From Streptomyces sp. NRRL F-5727 (lineage in GTDB: Bacteria; Actinomycetota; Actinomycetes; Streptomycetales; Streptomycetaceae), in assembly GCF_000719555.1 (NCBI RefSeq), contig NZ_JOGX01000025.1, forward strand, positions 16,655 to 80,654: a DNA stretch of 64,000 nt, given 5' to 3'. The position numbers were made by a program, and so were the translations under genes. The notes under the pieces were generated by a model. The model saw nothing but the letters and a program-made list of their open reading frames with translations, did not search any database and was not told the DNA's origin. Position 1 is the first letter of the stretch, and every line of letters starts with the position of its first letter. Below, piece by piece: positions 1 to 9,217 of the stretch.

Positions 1-1970
1 CGACCCTCGCCGTCCTCGTCCCCCTGCTGCCCTTCCTCGGCGCCGCCGCCGGGCTCGCCGTCGGCCGCACCGCGCCCGGCTTCGTCCGGCCGCTCGCCGT
101 CCTCCCCACGCTCGCCGCCGCCGTCCTCGCCGTCCTCGTCGCCGTCCGCCAGGGCGGGAACACGGTCATCGACGCGGCCACCGAGCTGACCCCCACCGGC
201 TCCGTCCCGATCACCCTGGGCCTCCACGTCGACGGCTTCGCCGCCCTCGTCGCCGTCCTCGTCGGCGTGGTCGCGAGCTGCGTGCAGGTCTACTCCACCG
301 GCTACCTCCGCGAGGACCCGCGCTACCCCTCGTACGCGGCGCTGGTCTCCCTCTTCACCGCCGCGATGCTCCTCGTCGTCTACACCGGCGACCTGATGGT
401 GCTCCTGGTCGGCTGGGAGATCATGGGCATCTGCTCGTACTTCCTCGTCGGGCACTACTGGGAGACCCCCGAGGCGCGCTCCGCCTCCCTGAAGGCGTTC
501 CTCGTCACCAAGCTCGGCGACGTCCCCTTCCTCTTCGGGCTCTTCGCCCTCGCCGCCGACGCCGGCACCTTCCGCATCGACGGCGTCCTGTCCGCCGTCG
601 CGAGCGGCGACCTCGACCACCCCACCGTCGTGGCGCTGCTGCTGCTCGCCGGCGTCGCCGGGAAGTCCGCGCAGTTCCCGCTGCACACCTGGCTCCCCGA
701 CGCCATGGCCGGCCCGACGCCGGTCTCCGCGCTCATCCACGCGGCCACCATGGTCGCCGCCGGCATCTACTTCGTCGCCCGGCTGCTCCCGGTCTTCGCC
801 GCCTCCGCCGCCGCGATGACCGTGCTCGCCGTGATGGCCGCGGTCACCATGGTCGGCTCGGCGCTCGCCGCGCTCGCCCAGGACGACATCAAGCGGGTCC
901 TCGCCTACTCGACGATCGGCCAGCTCGGCTACATGGCCGGCGCGCTCGCCGTCGGCGACCGGGGCGCCGCCGTCTTCCACCTCCTCTCGCACGCCGCCTT
1001 CAAGGCGCTGCTCTTCCTCGCCGCCGGCGCGGTCATCCACGCCGCCGGCACCAACTCGCTCACCGCCATGTCCCGGATGAGCGGCCTGGCGAAGCGGATC
1101 CCCGACGCGTACTGGACGATGACCGTCGCCCTCCTCGCGCTCGCCGCGATCCCGCCGTTCGCGGGCTTCTTCTCCAAGGAGGCGGTCCTGGTCGCCGCCG
1201 AGCACACCGCGCTCGGCGACCGGCCCGGCGTCCCCGCCGGGGCCGGCTGGACCGTCCTCGTCGCGGGCCTGCTGACGGCCCTCCTCACCGCCGCGTACGC
1301 CCTCCGCCTCTGGCTCCGCACCTTCCGCGGCCGGGGCCCGGAGGCGCCGGACCACGGACGCCAGCCGATCGCCATGACCTCCGTCCTGTGGGTCCTGGCC
1401 GTCCCCTCCCTCGGCTTCGGCCTGAGCGCGCTCGTCCTCGACGACTGGTTCGACGGCGAGAGCCTCCTCCCGACCCTCACCACCGCCGTCCTCGGCACCG
1501 GCCTCGCCGTCGCCGGCGGCGCCGTCACCTACGCCGTCTGGCGGAGCCTCGCCGTCCGGGCGGTCCCCCAGCCGGCCGCCCCGCACGTCGCCCACCCGGA
1601 CGCCGAGGCGGGTCTGGTCGAGGCCGAGGCGCTGCACCTTCCGCACCCCGCCGAGGACCCGGCCGACCCCGGCCGCGCCCTCCTCGGCCCGCTGTACGGT
1701 CCGGCCGCCGCCGGCTTCCACCTGGACGCCCTCTACCGGAAGGTCTTCGTCCGCCCGGTGCTCGGCGCCGCCTCCCTGGTCCGCTTCCTGGACCGCGAGG
1801 TCGTCGACACCTACGTGAGCGGTGCCGCGGGCACCGCCAAGGGCCTCGGCTGGCTCGTCCGCCGCGCCCAGACCGGCAACACGCAGACCTACCTCAGCGC
1901 CCTGCTCGCCGGCTCCGTCGTCCTGGCGATCGCCGCCGTCGCCCTCGCCAACGCCTTCGCCGGAGCGTGA
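1..1970 (+). CDS. nuoL: NADH-quinone oxidoreductase subunit L, 5' truncated
   Basis: Antiporter-like membrane subunit of respiratory complex I, expected to carry protons across the cytoplasmic membrane. The frame is open from base 3, giving about 655 residues before TGA, so only a few N-terminal codons lie outside the window. Seen: many hydrophobic helices, the family segments GWEIMGICSYFLVGHYW and LPDAMAGPTPVSALIHAATMV with a conserved Lys-rich helix (DDIKRVLAYSTIGQLGYM), and a long C-terminal lateral-helix region. Followed after 3 bases by nuoM, then nuoN, so one operon. Given the neighbours (mscL, htpX, yajQ, the tRNA-Tyr element), this is probably the second, partial nuo cluster known in Streptomyces rather than the main 14-gene operon; that is inference. 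The true start is not visible. Confidence 0.95.
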   Translation, partial: TLAVLVPLLPFLGAAAGLAVGRTAPGFVRPLAVLPTLAAAVLAVLVAVRQGGNTVIDAATELTPTGSVPITLGLHVDGFAALVAVLVGVVASCVQVYSTGYLREDPRYPSYAALVSLFTAAMLLVVYTGDLMVLLVGWEIMGICSYFLVGHYWETPEARSASLKAFLVTKLGDVPFLFGLFALAADAGTFRIDGVLSAVASGDLDHPTVVALLLLAGVAGKSAQFPLHTWLPDAMAGPTPVSALIHAATMVAAGIYFVARLLPVFAASAAAMTVLAVMAAVTMVGSALAALAQDDIKRVLAYSTIGQLGYMAGALAVGDRGAAVFHLLSHAAFKALLFLAAGAVIHAAGTNSLTAMSRMSGLAKRIPDAYWTMTVALLALAAIPPFAGFFSKEAVLVAAEHTALGDRPGVPAGAGWTVLVAGLLTALLTAAYALRLWLRTFRGRGPEAPDHGRQPIAMTSVLWVLAVPSLGFGLSALVLDDWFDGESLLPTLTTAVLGTGLAVAGGAVTYAVWRSLAVRAVPQPAAPHVAHPDAEAGLVEAEALHLPHPAEDPADPGRALLGPLYGPAAAGFHLDALYRKVFVRPVLGAASLVRFLDREVVDTYVSGAAGTAKGLGWLVRRAQTGNTQTYLSALLAGSVVLAIAAVALANAFAGA

Positions 1971-1973
1971 GCC

Positions 1974-3551
1974 GTGATCGATATCAGCGAATCCGTGATG
2001 CAGTTCCTTCTCGCGTTCATCGTCGTCGCGCCGCTCCTCGGCGCCGTCGCCGCGCTCCTGCCCGCCCCGCCCGGACTGAAGGGGAAGTCGCCCGACCAGG
2101 CGGTGCTCCGCCACGGCGTCACCGTCACCGGCGCGATCCTCCTCGCCGCGCTCGCCCTCACCCTCGGCTTCGACCACGACAACCCGTCGAGGATGCAGGC
2201 GACCACGGACATCAGCTGGATCAGGGCACTGGACGTGCGGATCCACCTCGGTGTCGACGGCATCTCGCTCCCCCTCCTGCTCCTCACCGCGCTGCTGACC
2301 TTCCTCTGCGCGCTGTACTCCTACTCCAAGCCGCCCACGGGCCCGTCCCCGAAGGCGTTCGTCGCGCTGCTGCTCGTCCTGGAGGCCGGCACCCTCGCCA
2401 CCTTCGCCGTCCTCGACCTGGTCCTCTTCTTCCTCGCCTTCGAGATGGTCCTCGTCCCGATGTACTTCCTCATCGCCCGCTGGGGCGGCGAGGGCCGGCG
2501 GGCCGCCGCCGGGAAGTTCATCCTCTACACGCTGCTCGGCTCCGTGGTCATGCTGCTCGGCCTGCTCCTGATCGGGATCAAGGCGGGCACCTTCGACATG
2601 GTGGCACTCGCCACCGACAACGGCCGCGGACTCACCACGTCGGTGCAGGTCACCGCCGTTCTCGCGATCGGCCTCGGGCTCGCCGTGAAGACCCCGATGT
2701 GGCCGCTGCACTCCTGGCTGCCGGACGCCCACACCGCCGCCCCCACGGTCGGCTCGGTCCTCCTCGCCGGCGTGCTCCTGAAGATGGGCACGTACGGGTT
2801 CGTCCGCATCGCGCTGCCGATCGCCCCCGACGGCATGCACACCCTCGCCCCCTACCTGGCCGCCTTCGCCGCCGCCGGCATCGTCTACGGCTCCCTGGCC
2901 TGCCTCGCCCTGGCGAGGCCCGGCGCCAAGGGCGACCTCAAGCGGCTGATCGCGTACTCCTCCGTCGGCCACATGGGCTTCGTCCTCCTCGGCATCGCCA
3001 CCCTGACCCCCACCGGCGTCAACGGCGCGCTCTTCGCCAACATCGCCCACGGCCTCATCACCGGCCTGCTGTTCTTCCTCGTCGGCGCCGTGAAGGACCG
3101 GTACGGCACCGCCGACCTCGACACCCTCGCCGGAGCCACCGGCGCCGCCCTCTACGGCCGCGCCCCCCGCCTCGGCGCCCTCCTCGCCTTCGCCGCCGTC
3201 GCCTCCCTCGGCCTCCCCGGCCTGGCCGGCTTCTGGGGCGAGATGCTCGCCCTCTTCGCCGCCTTCGACCCGGCCGAGGGACTGAGCCGCCCCGCCTACC
3301 TCGTCTTCATGGCCCTCGGCGGCCTCGGCACCCTGCTCACCGCCGCCTACCTGCTGATCGTGGTCCGCCGCGTCTGCATGGGCGGCCCGCGCCCCGCGGA
3401 CGAACCGGAGCTCGCCGACGTCCAGCCGTACGAGCTGGCCGCCTGGACCCCGCTCGTCGCCCTCACCGTCCTCGCCGGACTCTGGCCCGCGGTCCTCCTC
3501 GGCCTCACCGACCCGGCCGTCCAGCAGCTCCTCGCGGGAGGCACCCAGTGA
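1974..3551 (+). CDS. nuoM: NADH-quinone oxidoreductase subunit M
   Basis: Second antiporter-like proton-pumping subunit of complex I in the cytoplasmic membrane. The 525-residue product is all membrane helices, with the family segments LAFEMVLVPMYFLI, VKTPMWPLHSWLPDAHTAAP and DLKRLIAYSSVGHMGF, containing the conserved Glu and Lys of the proton channel. The GTG start lies 3 bases after the nuoL stop, behind a GGAG on the nuoL end; an in-frame ATG at 1998 is an alternative. The length is normal for NuoM. The stop overlaps the nuoN ATG (TGATG), which implies translational coupling. Confidence 0.95.
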   Translation: MIDISESVMQFLLAFIVVAPLLGAVAALLPAPPGLKGKSPDQAVLRHGVTVTGAILLAALALTLGFDHDNPSRMQATTDISWIRALDVRIHLGVDGISLPLLLLTALLTFLCALYSYSKPPTGPSPKAFVALLLVLEAGTLATFAVLDLVLFFLAFEMVLVPMYFLIARWGGEGRRAAAGKFILYTLLGSVVMLLGLLLIGIKAGTFDMVALATDNGRGLTTSVQVTAVLAIGLGLAVKTPMWPLHSWLPDAHTAAPTVGSVLLAGVLLKMGTYGFVRIALPIAPDGMHTLAPYLAAFAAAGIVYGSLACLALARPGAKGDLKRLIAYSSVGHMGFVLLGIATLTPTGVNGALFANIAHGLITGLLFFLVGAVKDRYGTADLDTLAGATGAALYGRAPRLGALLAFAAVASLGLPGLAGFWGEMLALFAAFDPAEGLSRPAYLVFMALGGLGTLLTAAYLLIVVRRVCMGGPRPADEPELADVQPYELAAWTPLVALTVLAGLWPAVLLGLTDPAVQQLLAGGTQ

Positions 3552-5083
3552 TGTCCGCCAGCACCGCCGACGCCTCCCTCGTCCAGTCCGTCGACTGGCT
3601 GACGATCGCACCCCCGACGCTCACCGCCCTGGTCGCGCTCGGCGTCCTCGTCGCCGACCTGTTCGTCCCCGCCGAGCGCAAGCAGCTCCTCGGCTGGGCC
3701 TCGATCGCCGGCCTCACCGCCGCCCTCGCCCTGCTCCTGCCGCTGCGCTCCGGCGACCGGGCCACCTTCTGCCTCACCGCCGGCGCCCAGACCGACAGCC
3801 ACGCGCAGACCGCCGGCTGCAGCTACACCGCCGACGACTTCACCCTGGTCATCCAGCTGCTGGTGCTCGGCGGCGCCCTCCTCACCGCGCTGCTCTCGCT
3901 GCCCGCCACGCGCGCGAAGCTCCCGGCCGGCGAGTACTGGTTCCTGCTGCTCTCCTCCGCCGCCGGAGCCGCCCTGCTGCCCGCCTCCCGCGACCTCGCC
4001 ACCCTCGTGGTCGCCCTGGAGGTCGCCTCGCTGCCCGCCTTCGCGCTCGTCGGCCTCAAGCGCGGCGACCGGCGCTCCAGCGAGGCCGCCCTCAAGTTCT
4101 TCCTCTCCTCGGTGACCGCCACCGCCGTCACCCTGCTCGGCGTCAGCTTCGTCTACGCGGCCACCGGCACCCTCCACCTCACCGAGATCGCCGCCCGCCT
4201 CGACGAGGTCCCCGGACAGCTCCAGACCCTCGCCGAGACCGGCGTCGCCCTCACCCTCGTCGGCTTCGCCTTCAAGATCGCCGCCGTCCCCTTCCACTTC
4301 TGGGTCCCCGACACCTACAGCGGCGCTCCGCTGCCCGTCGCCGCCTACCTGTCGGTCGTCGGCAAGGCCGTCGGCTTCACCGGCCTCATCCTGGTGACGG
4401 TCGTCGCCTTCCCCGCGTACGCCGACGTCTGGGGCCCCGCCCTCGCCGTCCTCGCCGCCCTCACCATGACCGCCGGCAACGTCGCCGCGCTCCGGCAGGA
4501 CCCCACGCGCGCGGGCAGCGCGATCCGGCTGCTCGCCTGGTCCTCCGTCGCCCAGGCCGGCTACCTCCTGGTGCCGATCGCCGCCGCCGCGTACTCCGGC
4601 GACGACCAGATCGGCGCCACCGTCGCGTACGCCCTCATGTACGCCGTCGTGAACCTCGGCGCCTTCGCCGTCGTCGCCCTCGTCGCCCGTACGCACCCCG
4701 GCAAGCGGATCGCCGACCACGCCGGGCTGTACGCCGCCAGCCCCGCCGCCGCCCTCGCGCTCGCCTTCTTCCTCCTGAATCTGGCCGGTTTGCCCCCGGG
4801 TATCATCGGCCTCTTCGCCAAGGTGACCGTGTTCTCGTCGGCCGTCGACGCGGGCCTCGGCTGGCTGGCCGTGGTCATGGGCGTCAACGTCGTCATCGGC
4901 CTCGCGTACTACCTGCGGTGGACGGCCCTGCTGTTCCGCACGCCGGAGAACGCCGTCGAGGGGACCACGCACCGGGCCCCCGCGCCCGTCACCCTGGCGA
5001 TCGCGCTGACCGCCGTCGTCGGAGTCGTCCTGTCGGGTTACCCGCAGTTCGCCCTCCGCTTCGCCACGGCCGGCCTCTTCTGA
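3551..5083 (+). CDS. nuoN: NADH-quinone oxidoreductase subunit N
   Basis: Third antiporter-like membrane subunit of complex I. The product has 510 residues with about 14 hydrophobic segments and the family segment FKIAAVPFHFWVPDTYSGAP, in which the His/Trp/Pro quinone-oxidoreductase signature is clear. ATG at 3551 overlaps the nuoM TGA by one base. The frame runs open far upstream inside nuoM, but that extension is arginine/proline-rich shadow sequence and is not used. This is the last nuo gene; mscL follows after 34 bases and may be co-transcribed. Confidence 0.95.
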   Translation: MSASTADASLVQSVDWLTIAPPTLTALVALGVLVADLFVPAERKQLLGWASIAGLTAALALLLPLRSGDRATFCLTAGAQTDSHAQTAGCSYTADDFTLVIQLLVLGGALLTALLSLPATRAKLPAGEYWFLLLSSAAGAALLPASRDLATLVVALEVASLPAFALVGLKRGDRRSSEAALKFFLSSVTATAVTLLGVSFVYAATGTLHLTEIAARLDEVPGQLQTLAETGVALTLVGFAFKIAAVPFHFWVPDTYSGAPLPVAAYLSVVGKAVGFTGLILVTVVAFPAYADVWGPALAVLAALTMTAGNVAALRQDPTRAGSAIRLLAWSSVAQAGYLLVPIAAAAYSGDDQIGATVAYALMYAVVNLGAFAVVALVARTHPGKRIADHAGLYAASPAAALALAFFLLNLAGLPPGIIGLFAKVTVFSSAVDAGLGWLAVVMGVNVVIGLAYYLRWTALLFRTPENAVEGTTHRAPAPVTLAIALTAVVGVVLSGYPQFALRFATAGLF

Positions 5084-5117
5084 CCCCCCTCACGTAACCC
5101 CCGAGGAGCAACACGCC

Positions 5118-5573
5118 GTGCTGAACGGATTCAAGGACTTCATACTGCGCGGGAACGTCGTCTCGATGGCGATCGGCCTCGCCGTCGGCTCGGCGTTCAC
5201 GGCCGTCGTCACCGGCTTCAGCAAGGCGTTCATCACCCCGCTCATCGGCCTCGCCACCGGCTCCGTCGGCGACTTCAGCGAGGCGAGGTTCCAGGTCGGC
5301 AAGACCGTCTTCCCCTACGGCCTCGCGATCTCCGCCACCATCGCCTTCGCCATCACGGCGCTCGTCCTCTACTTCCTCTTCGTCGTCCCCATGGCGAAGG
5401 TCCAGGAGAGGTTCGCCAAGGAGGAGGCCGCCGACCCCAAGTCCGAGAAGCGCGACTGCCCCCGCTGCTTCACCGAGATCCCGGCCATCGCCACCCGCTG
5501 CGCCCACTGCACCAGCGAGGTCGAGCCCACCCTCGACCTCACGGGCCTGGAGAAGATCCCCGCCGCCCGCTGA
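5118..5573 (+). CDS. mscL: large-conductance mechanosensitive channel with a C-terminal zinc-ribbon-like tail
   Basis: MscL opens under membrane tension to release solutes during hypo-osmotic shock. GTG start at 5118, with GAGGAG nine bases upstream. Residues 1-100 match the family: the N-terminal amphipathic helix (LNGFKDFILRGNVVSMAIGL), two membrane helices at about 14-45 and 68-92, and the pore-lining glycine/alanine pattern. The 151-residue protein then has an extra tail with CPRC at 114-117 and CAHC at 128-131, typical of a small zinc ribbon, in place of the plain charged helix of E. coli MscL. Function of the tail is unknown; a redox or metal sensor or a binding module on the cytoplasmic side is possible. 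Confidence 0.92.
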   Translation: MLNGFKDFILRGNVVSMAIGLAVGSAFTAVVTGFSKAFITPLIGLATGSVGDFSEARFQVGKTVFPYGLAISATIAFAITALVLYFLFVVPMAKVQERFAKEEAADPKSEKRDCPRCFTEIPAIATRCAHCTSEVEPTLDLTGLEKIPAAR

Positions 5574-5606
5574 CCCCGGCCGGGATCACCCGAACGGCGC
5601 AACACG

Positions 5607-5625
5607 CCCCCGGTGCGGCCGGGGG
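5607..5625 (+). terminator. weak hairpin after mscL
   Basis: A 7 bp all-GC stem (CCCCCGG / CCGGGGG) closes a 5-base loop between mscL and htpX. No T run follows, so it may be a Streptomyces-type terminator without a U tract or may only slow transcription. Confidence 0.35.
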
Positions 5626-5728
5626 AACCGCAGCCTCCCGCCTGGCGTTGACCAGTACGTGAGGGTCCACTGGACGCGTGGACCACGAAGCAAAGGGTTC
5701 CCCTGCCGCACCACTTGGAGGGCGTACC

Positions 5729-6592
5729 GTGCACCGCCGGCACAACGGGCTGAGGACCGCCGTACTCCTCGGAGGGCTCTCCGCCCTCATCATCGTCATC
5801 GGCAGCTTCTTCGGCCGTACGGGCCTGATCGTCGGACTCGTCGTCGCGATCGGCACCAACGCGTACGCGTACTGGAACAGCGACAAGCTGGCCCTGCGCG
5901 CCATGCGCGCCCGCCCCGTCAGCGAGTTCGAGGCCCCCGCCCTCTACCGGATGGTCCGGGAGCTCTCCACCCAGGCCCGCCAGCCGATGCCCCGCCTGTA
6001 CATCTCCCCGACCCAGGCGCCCAACGCCTTCGCCACCGGCCGCAACCCGCGCAACGCCGCCGTCTGCTGCACCGAGGGCATCCTCCACCTCCTCGACGAG
6101 CGCGAGCTCCGCGGCGTCATCGGACACGAGCTCAGCCACGTCTACAACCGGGACATCCTCATCTCCTCGGTCGCCGGCGCGCTCGCCTCCGTGGTGATGT
6201 TCCTGGTCAACTTCGCCTGGCTGATCCCCGTCGGCCGCTCCAGCGACGACGACGGACCCGGCCTCCTCGGCTACCTGATGATCCTCGTCCTCGGCCCCAT
6301 CGCCGCCTCGATCATCCAGCTCGCCATCTCCCGCTCCCGCGAGTACGAGGCCGACGCCTCCGGCGCCTCCCTCACCGGCGACCCGCTCGCCCTCGCCGAC
6401 GCCCTCCGGAAACTCGAAGCCGGCACCAGGCAGCTCCCGCTGCCGCCCGAGCCGCGGATCGAGACCGCCAGCCACATGATGATCGCGAACCCCTTCCGCC
6501 CGGGGCAGGGGCTGTCCAAGATGTTCTCGACCCACCCGCCCATGGCCGAGCGGATCGCTCGCCTCGAAGAGATGGCAGGTCGCCGTCCGTGA
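5729..6592 (+). CDS. htpX: HtpX family membrane zinc metalloprotease
   Basis: Membrane-bound M48 peptidase thought to clear misfolded membrane proteins. The product has 287 residues from GTG 5729, chosen because GGAGG lies 7 bases upstream and because the length equals the mycobacterial homologue; an upstream GTG at 5678 would add 17 residues. Two membrane helices lie near the N-terminus (about 8-45). Then come [21 protein letters not shown] and the catalytic GHELSH motif (HExxH), two more hydrophobic segments, and the downstream glutamate in [11 protein letters not shown] that completes the zinc site. The stop overlaps the GTG of the next gene (GTGA), so the two are coupled. Confidence 0.93.
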   Translation: MHRRHNGLRTAVLLGGLSALIIVIGSFFGRTGLIVGLVVAIGTNAYAYWNSDKLALRAMRARPVSEFEAPALYRMVRELSTQARQPMPRLYISPTQAPNAFATGRNPRNAAVCCTEGILHLLDERELRGVIGHELSHVYNRDILISSVAGALASVVMFLVNFAWLIPVGRSSDDDGPGLLGYLMILVLGPIAASIIQLAISRSREYEADASGASLTGDPLALADALRKLEAGTRQLPLPPEPRIETASHMMIANPFRPGQGLSKMFSTHPPMAERIARLEEMAGRRP

Positions 6593-6993
6593 AGACCATC
6601 CTCAACGTCATATGGCTCGTGCTCTCCGGCTTCTGGCTGTTCCTCGCCTACCTCGCCGCGGGCCTCCTGCTCTGCATCACGATCATCGGCATCCCCTTCG
6701 GCCTCGCGGCCTTCCGCATCGGCCTCTACGCCCTCTGGCCCTTCGGCCGCACCGTCGTCGACAAGCCCGACGCCGGCGCCGCCTCCTGCGTCGGCAACGT
6801 GCTCTGGCTGATCCTCGCCGGCTGGTGGCTCGCCATCGGCCACGTCGTCACCGGCATCGCGCTGTGCGTCACGATCATCGGCATCCCGCTCGGCATCGCG
6901 AACTTCAAGCTCATCCCCGTCTCCCTGCTCCCCCTCGGCAAGGACATCGTCCCCACCGACCAGGCGTACGGCCCCGTCCGCGCCGGTTTCTGA
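6589..6993 (+). CDS. YccF domain membrane protein
   Basis: The 134-residue protein carries two copies of the YccF repeat: [18 protein letters not shown] ... [17 protein letters not shown] and [16 protein letters not shown] ... [16 protein letters not shown]. Each copy gives two membrane helices, four in all. YccF proteins are inner-membrane proteins of unknown function. The GTG start overlaps the htpX stop by four bases, so it is translated with the protease and may be its partner or substrate; that is inference. There are 3 bases to the next gene on the same strand. Confidence 0.85.
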   Translation: MKTILNVIWLVLSGFWLFLAYLAAGLLLCITIIGIPFGLAAFRIGLYALWPFGRTVVDKPDAGAASCVGNVLWLILAGWWLAIGHVVTGIALCVTIIGIPLGIANFKLIPVSLLPLGKDIVPTDQAYGPVRAGF

Positions 6994-6996
6994 CCC

Positions 6997-8013
6997 GTGC
7001 ACCAACCGCGCTACGCCCTGCTCTCCGGCCGTCACGTCCTCGCCCTCTGCCACGACGTCGACGGCCTCTACGGCGACCCCGCCCCGCACCCCCGCCTCCG
7101 CCACGAACTCCGCGGCTGCGAACCCCGCGGCGAGCTCGCCCGGGCCGTCACCCAGGCCATCGTCGAGGGCTCCGCCCCGCTCGGCACCCTCGACGTCGAG
7201 ACCCCCGACGGCCCCTGGCGGTTCACCGCCGTCCGCGTCCTCGACGCCCGCGGCGACGTCGTCACCATCGAGGCGGCCGGCCCGCCCCGCCGCCTCCACG
7301 GCGGCGCCACCGGCGCGATCCCCTGCGCCCACCTCATCCCGCTCCCCGGCCCGGACCCCCTCCCCACCGAGGTCACCTTCCTCGGCTGCTCCCCGCGCGG
7401 CGCCCTCCGCGACGCCCTCGCCGCCGGCGCCCCGGGCTTCGAGGAGGTCCGCTACCAGGTCCTCCGCCGCAGCGGGAACCTCCAGCACGAGGGCGCGGCC
7501 GGCCCCGTCACCGGCTGGGACGCCGCCCGCGGCCACCACGGCCTGCTCGACCTCACCGTGGCCTTCCCCCGCACCGGCCTGATACCGCGGCAGACCCGCG
7601 AGGTCTGGGACCTCTTCCGCGACCACCGCGGCCCCGCCGAACCCGGCACCTGGCGCCGCTTCACCGGAGCCGCCCGCGCCGTCTGGCGGCACGAGGCCGG
7701 CCTCCGCTCCTACGACCTCCCGGAACCCGTCCCCGGCGCCACGTACCCGCTCGACGGCCGGGGGATCACCGACGAGGACGGCCTCGTCTGCGCCCTCACC
7801 GAGGCCGTCCACGGCCCCGGCCTCGCCTACCCCTTCAGCTCCCCGCGCGCCCTCGGCGCCGAGCTCGCCGGCTGCACCCTGGTCTGGCACCACGCCGACA
7901 TCGCCCGCGCCTGCCTCGGCGTCACCCCGCTCCGCACCGAGCCCCGCCCGGCCACCTTCCGGGAGTGGGTCGACGGCCTCAGGGCCGAGGGTGTCCAGGT
8001 CGTCCTCGACTGA
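6997..8013 (+). CDS. uncharacterised protein with a barstar-like C-terminal domain
   Basis: The 338-residue soluble protein is proline- and arginine-rich. Residues 1-235 match no family I recognise. Residues 249-338 follow the barstar pattern: a YPLDGRGITDEDGLVCALTEAV strand-helix start, a mid-domain LVWHHADIAR strand, and FREWVDGLRAEGVQVVLD at the end, like the last helix and strand of barstar. Barstar inhibits the extracellular ribonuclease barnase by masking its active site. No ribonuclease gene is next to it. It starts 3 bases after the YccF gene and ends 35 bases inside the tail of the convergent permease gene, so the two transcripts overlap. Start GTG 6997 is the only good candidate. 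Confidence 0.72.
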   Translation: MHQPRYALLSGRHVLALCHDVDGLYGDPAPHPRLRHELRGCEPRGELARAVTQAIVEGSAPLGTLDVETPDGPWRFTAVRVLDARGDVVTIEAAGPPRRLHGGATGAIPCAHLIPLPGPDPLPTEVTFLGCSPRGALRDALAAGAPGFEEVRYQVLRRSGNLQHEGAAGPVTGWDAARGHHGLLDLTVAFPRTGLIPRQTREVWDLFRDHRGPAEPGTWRRFTGAARAVWRHEAGLRSYDLPEPVPGATYPLDGRGITDEDGLVCALTEAVHGPGLAYPFSSPRALGAELAGCTLVWHHADIARACLGVTPLRTEPRPATFREWVDGLRAEGVQVVLD

Positions 8014-9217
8014 TCGCGTACGCCACCACGCCCGCCGCCAGCACCCCCGCCCCGGCCAGCACCGACCCCAGCGGCAGCGCCCCGGCCAGCGCCGCGCACC
8101 CGGCGAGGCCCACCGCCGCCAGGACCCGGTTCCGGCCGCCCAGCGTCCACGCCGAGGCGTTGGCGACGCCGTAGTAGACCAGGACGCCGAAGGAGGAGAA
8201 GCCGATCGCGCCCCGCACGTCCGCCGTCGCCGCCACCACGGCCACCACCGCGCCCACCGCCAGCTCCGCCCGGTGCGGCACCCGGAACCGCGGGTGCACC
8301 GCGGCCAGCCCGCCGGGAAGATACCCGTCCCGGGCCATCGCCAGCGTCGTACGGGACACCCCGAGGATCAGCGACAGCAGCGAGCCCAGCGCCGCCACCG
8401 CCGCCCCCGCGGTCACCACCGGCACCAGCCAGGAGGCGTCCGCCGCCCGGACGGCGTCGGCGAGCGGCGCGGCGGAGTCGGCCAGCGCGACCGGCCCGAC
8501 CGCGACCAGCACCCCCACCGCGACCAGGGCGTAGACACCCAGCGCGAGTCCCAGCGCGATCGGCACCGCCCGAAGGATCGTCCGTGTCGGATCGCGCACC
8601 TCCTCGCCGAGCGTGGCGATCCGCGCGTACCCCGCGAACGCGAAGAAGAGCAAACCCGCGGCCTGCAGCACCCCGCCCGCCGTGACCTCCCCGCCGAGCC
8701 CGAACCGGCCGCCCGGGGCACCCGCGAACGAGGCCGTGACGACCGCCGCGAGCACCGCCAGCACCCCCGCCACGATCACCCGCGCGAGCAGCGCCGACTT
8801 CTGCACACCCCCGTAGTTGACGGCCGTCAGGGCCACCACGGCGGCCACCGCGACCGCGTGCGCCTGGTCCGGCCACAGATAGGCCCCCACGGTCAGCGCC
8901 ATCGCCGCGCAGGAGGCCGTCTTGCCCACCACGAAGGCCCAGCCCGCCAGATACCCCCAGAAGGGACCCAGCCGTTCGCGACCGTACACATAGGTACCGC
9001 CGCTCTCCGGATAGAGGGCGGCCAGCCGGGCCGAGGCCATCGCGTTGCAGTACGCCACCACCGCGGCCAGCCCCAGCGCCGTCAGCAGCCCGGCCGAGGT
9101 CCCGGCGGCGCCGGCCGCCGGCCCGAGGGCGACGAAGATCCCGGCGCCCACCATGGCGCCGAGCCCGATGACGACGGCGTCGAAGAGGCCGAGGGACCGG
9201 CGCATTTCCGTGGTCAC
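7979..9217 (-). CDS. APC-superfamily amino acid permease
   Basis: The 412-residue cytoplasmic-membrane transporter has about 12 hydrophobic segments. The N-terminus GLFDAVVIGLGAMVGAGIFVALG is the APC substrate-binding unwound helix (GxGIF), and FFAFAGYARIATLGEEVRDP is the family motif in helix 6. It probably moves an amino acid or amine by proton or sodium coupling; the substrate cannot be told. GTG at 9217 overlaps the alkB stop (GTGA), which decides the start over ATG 9205. It is third in the operon ogt-alkB-permease, an odd place for a transporter. Confidence 0.87.
   Translation of the reverse strand: MTTEMRRSLGLFDAVVIGLGAMVGAGIFVALGPAAGAAGTSAGLLTALGLAAVVAYCNAMASARLAALYPESGGTYVYGRERLGPFWGYLAGWAFVVGKTASCAAMALTVGAYLWPDQAHAVAVAAVVALTAVNYGGVQKSALLARVIVAGVLAVLAAVVTASFAGAPGGRFGLGGEVTAGGVLQAAGLLFFAFAGYARIATLGEEVRDPTRTILRAVPIALGLALGVYALVAVGVLVAVGPVALADSAAPLADAVRAADASWLVPVVTAGAAVAALGSLLSLILGVSRTTLAMARDGYLPGGLAAVHPRFRVPHRAELAVGAVVAVVAATADVRGAIGFSSFGVLVYYGVANASAWTLGGRNRVLAAVGLAGCAALAGALPLGSVLAGAGVLAAGVVAYAISRGRPGHPRP

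Noticed and set aside
1388..3550. Long 5' extension of the nuoN frame
   Set aside because: Arginine/proline-rich sequence overlapping nuoL and nuoM; the coupled ATG at 3551 explains the gene.
3347..4972. 541-residue minus-strand frame under nuoN
   Set aside because: Low-complexity Gly/Glu/Asp sequence typical of an antisense frame; no domain.
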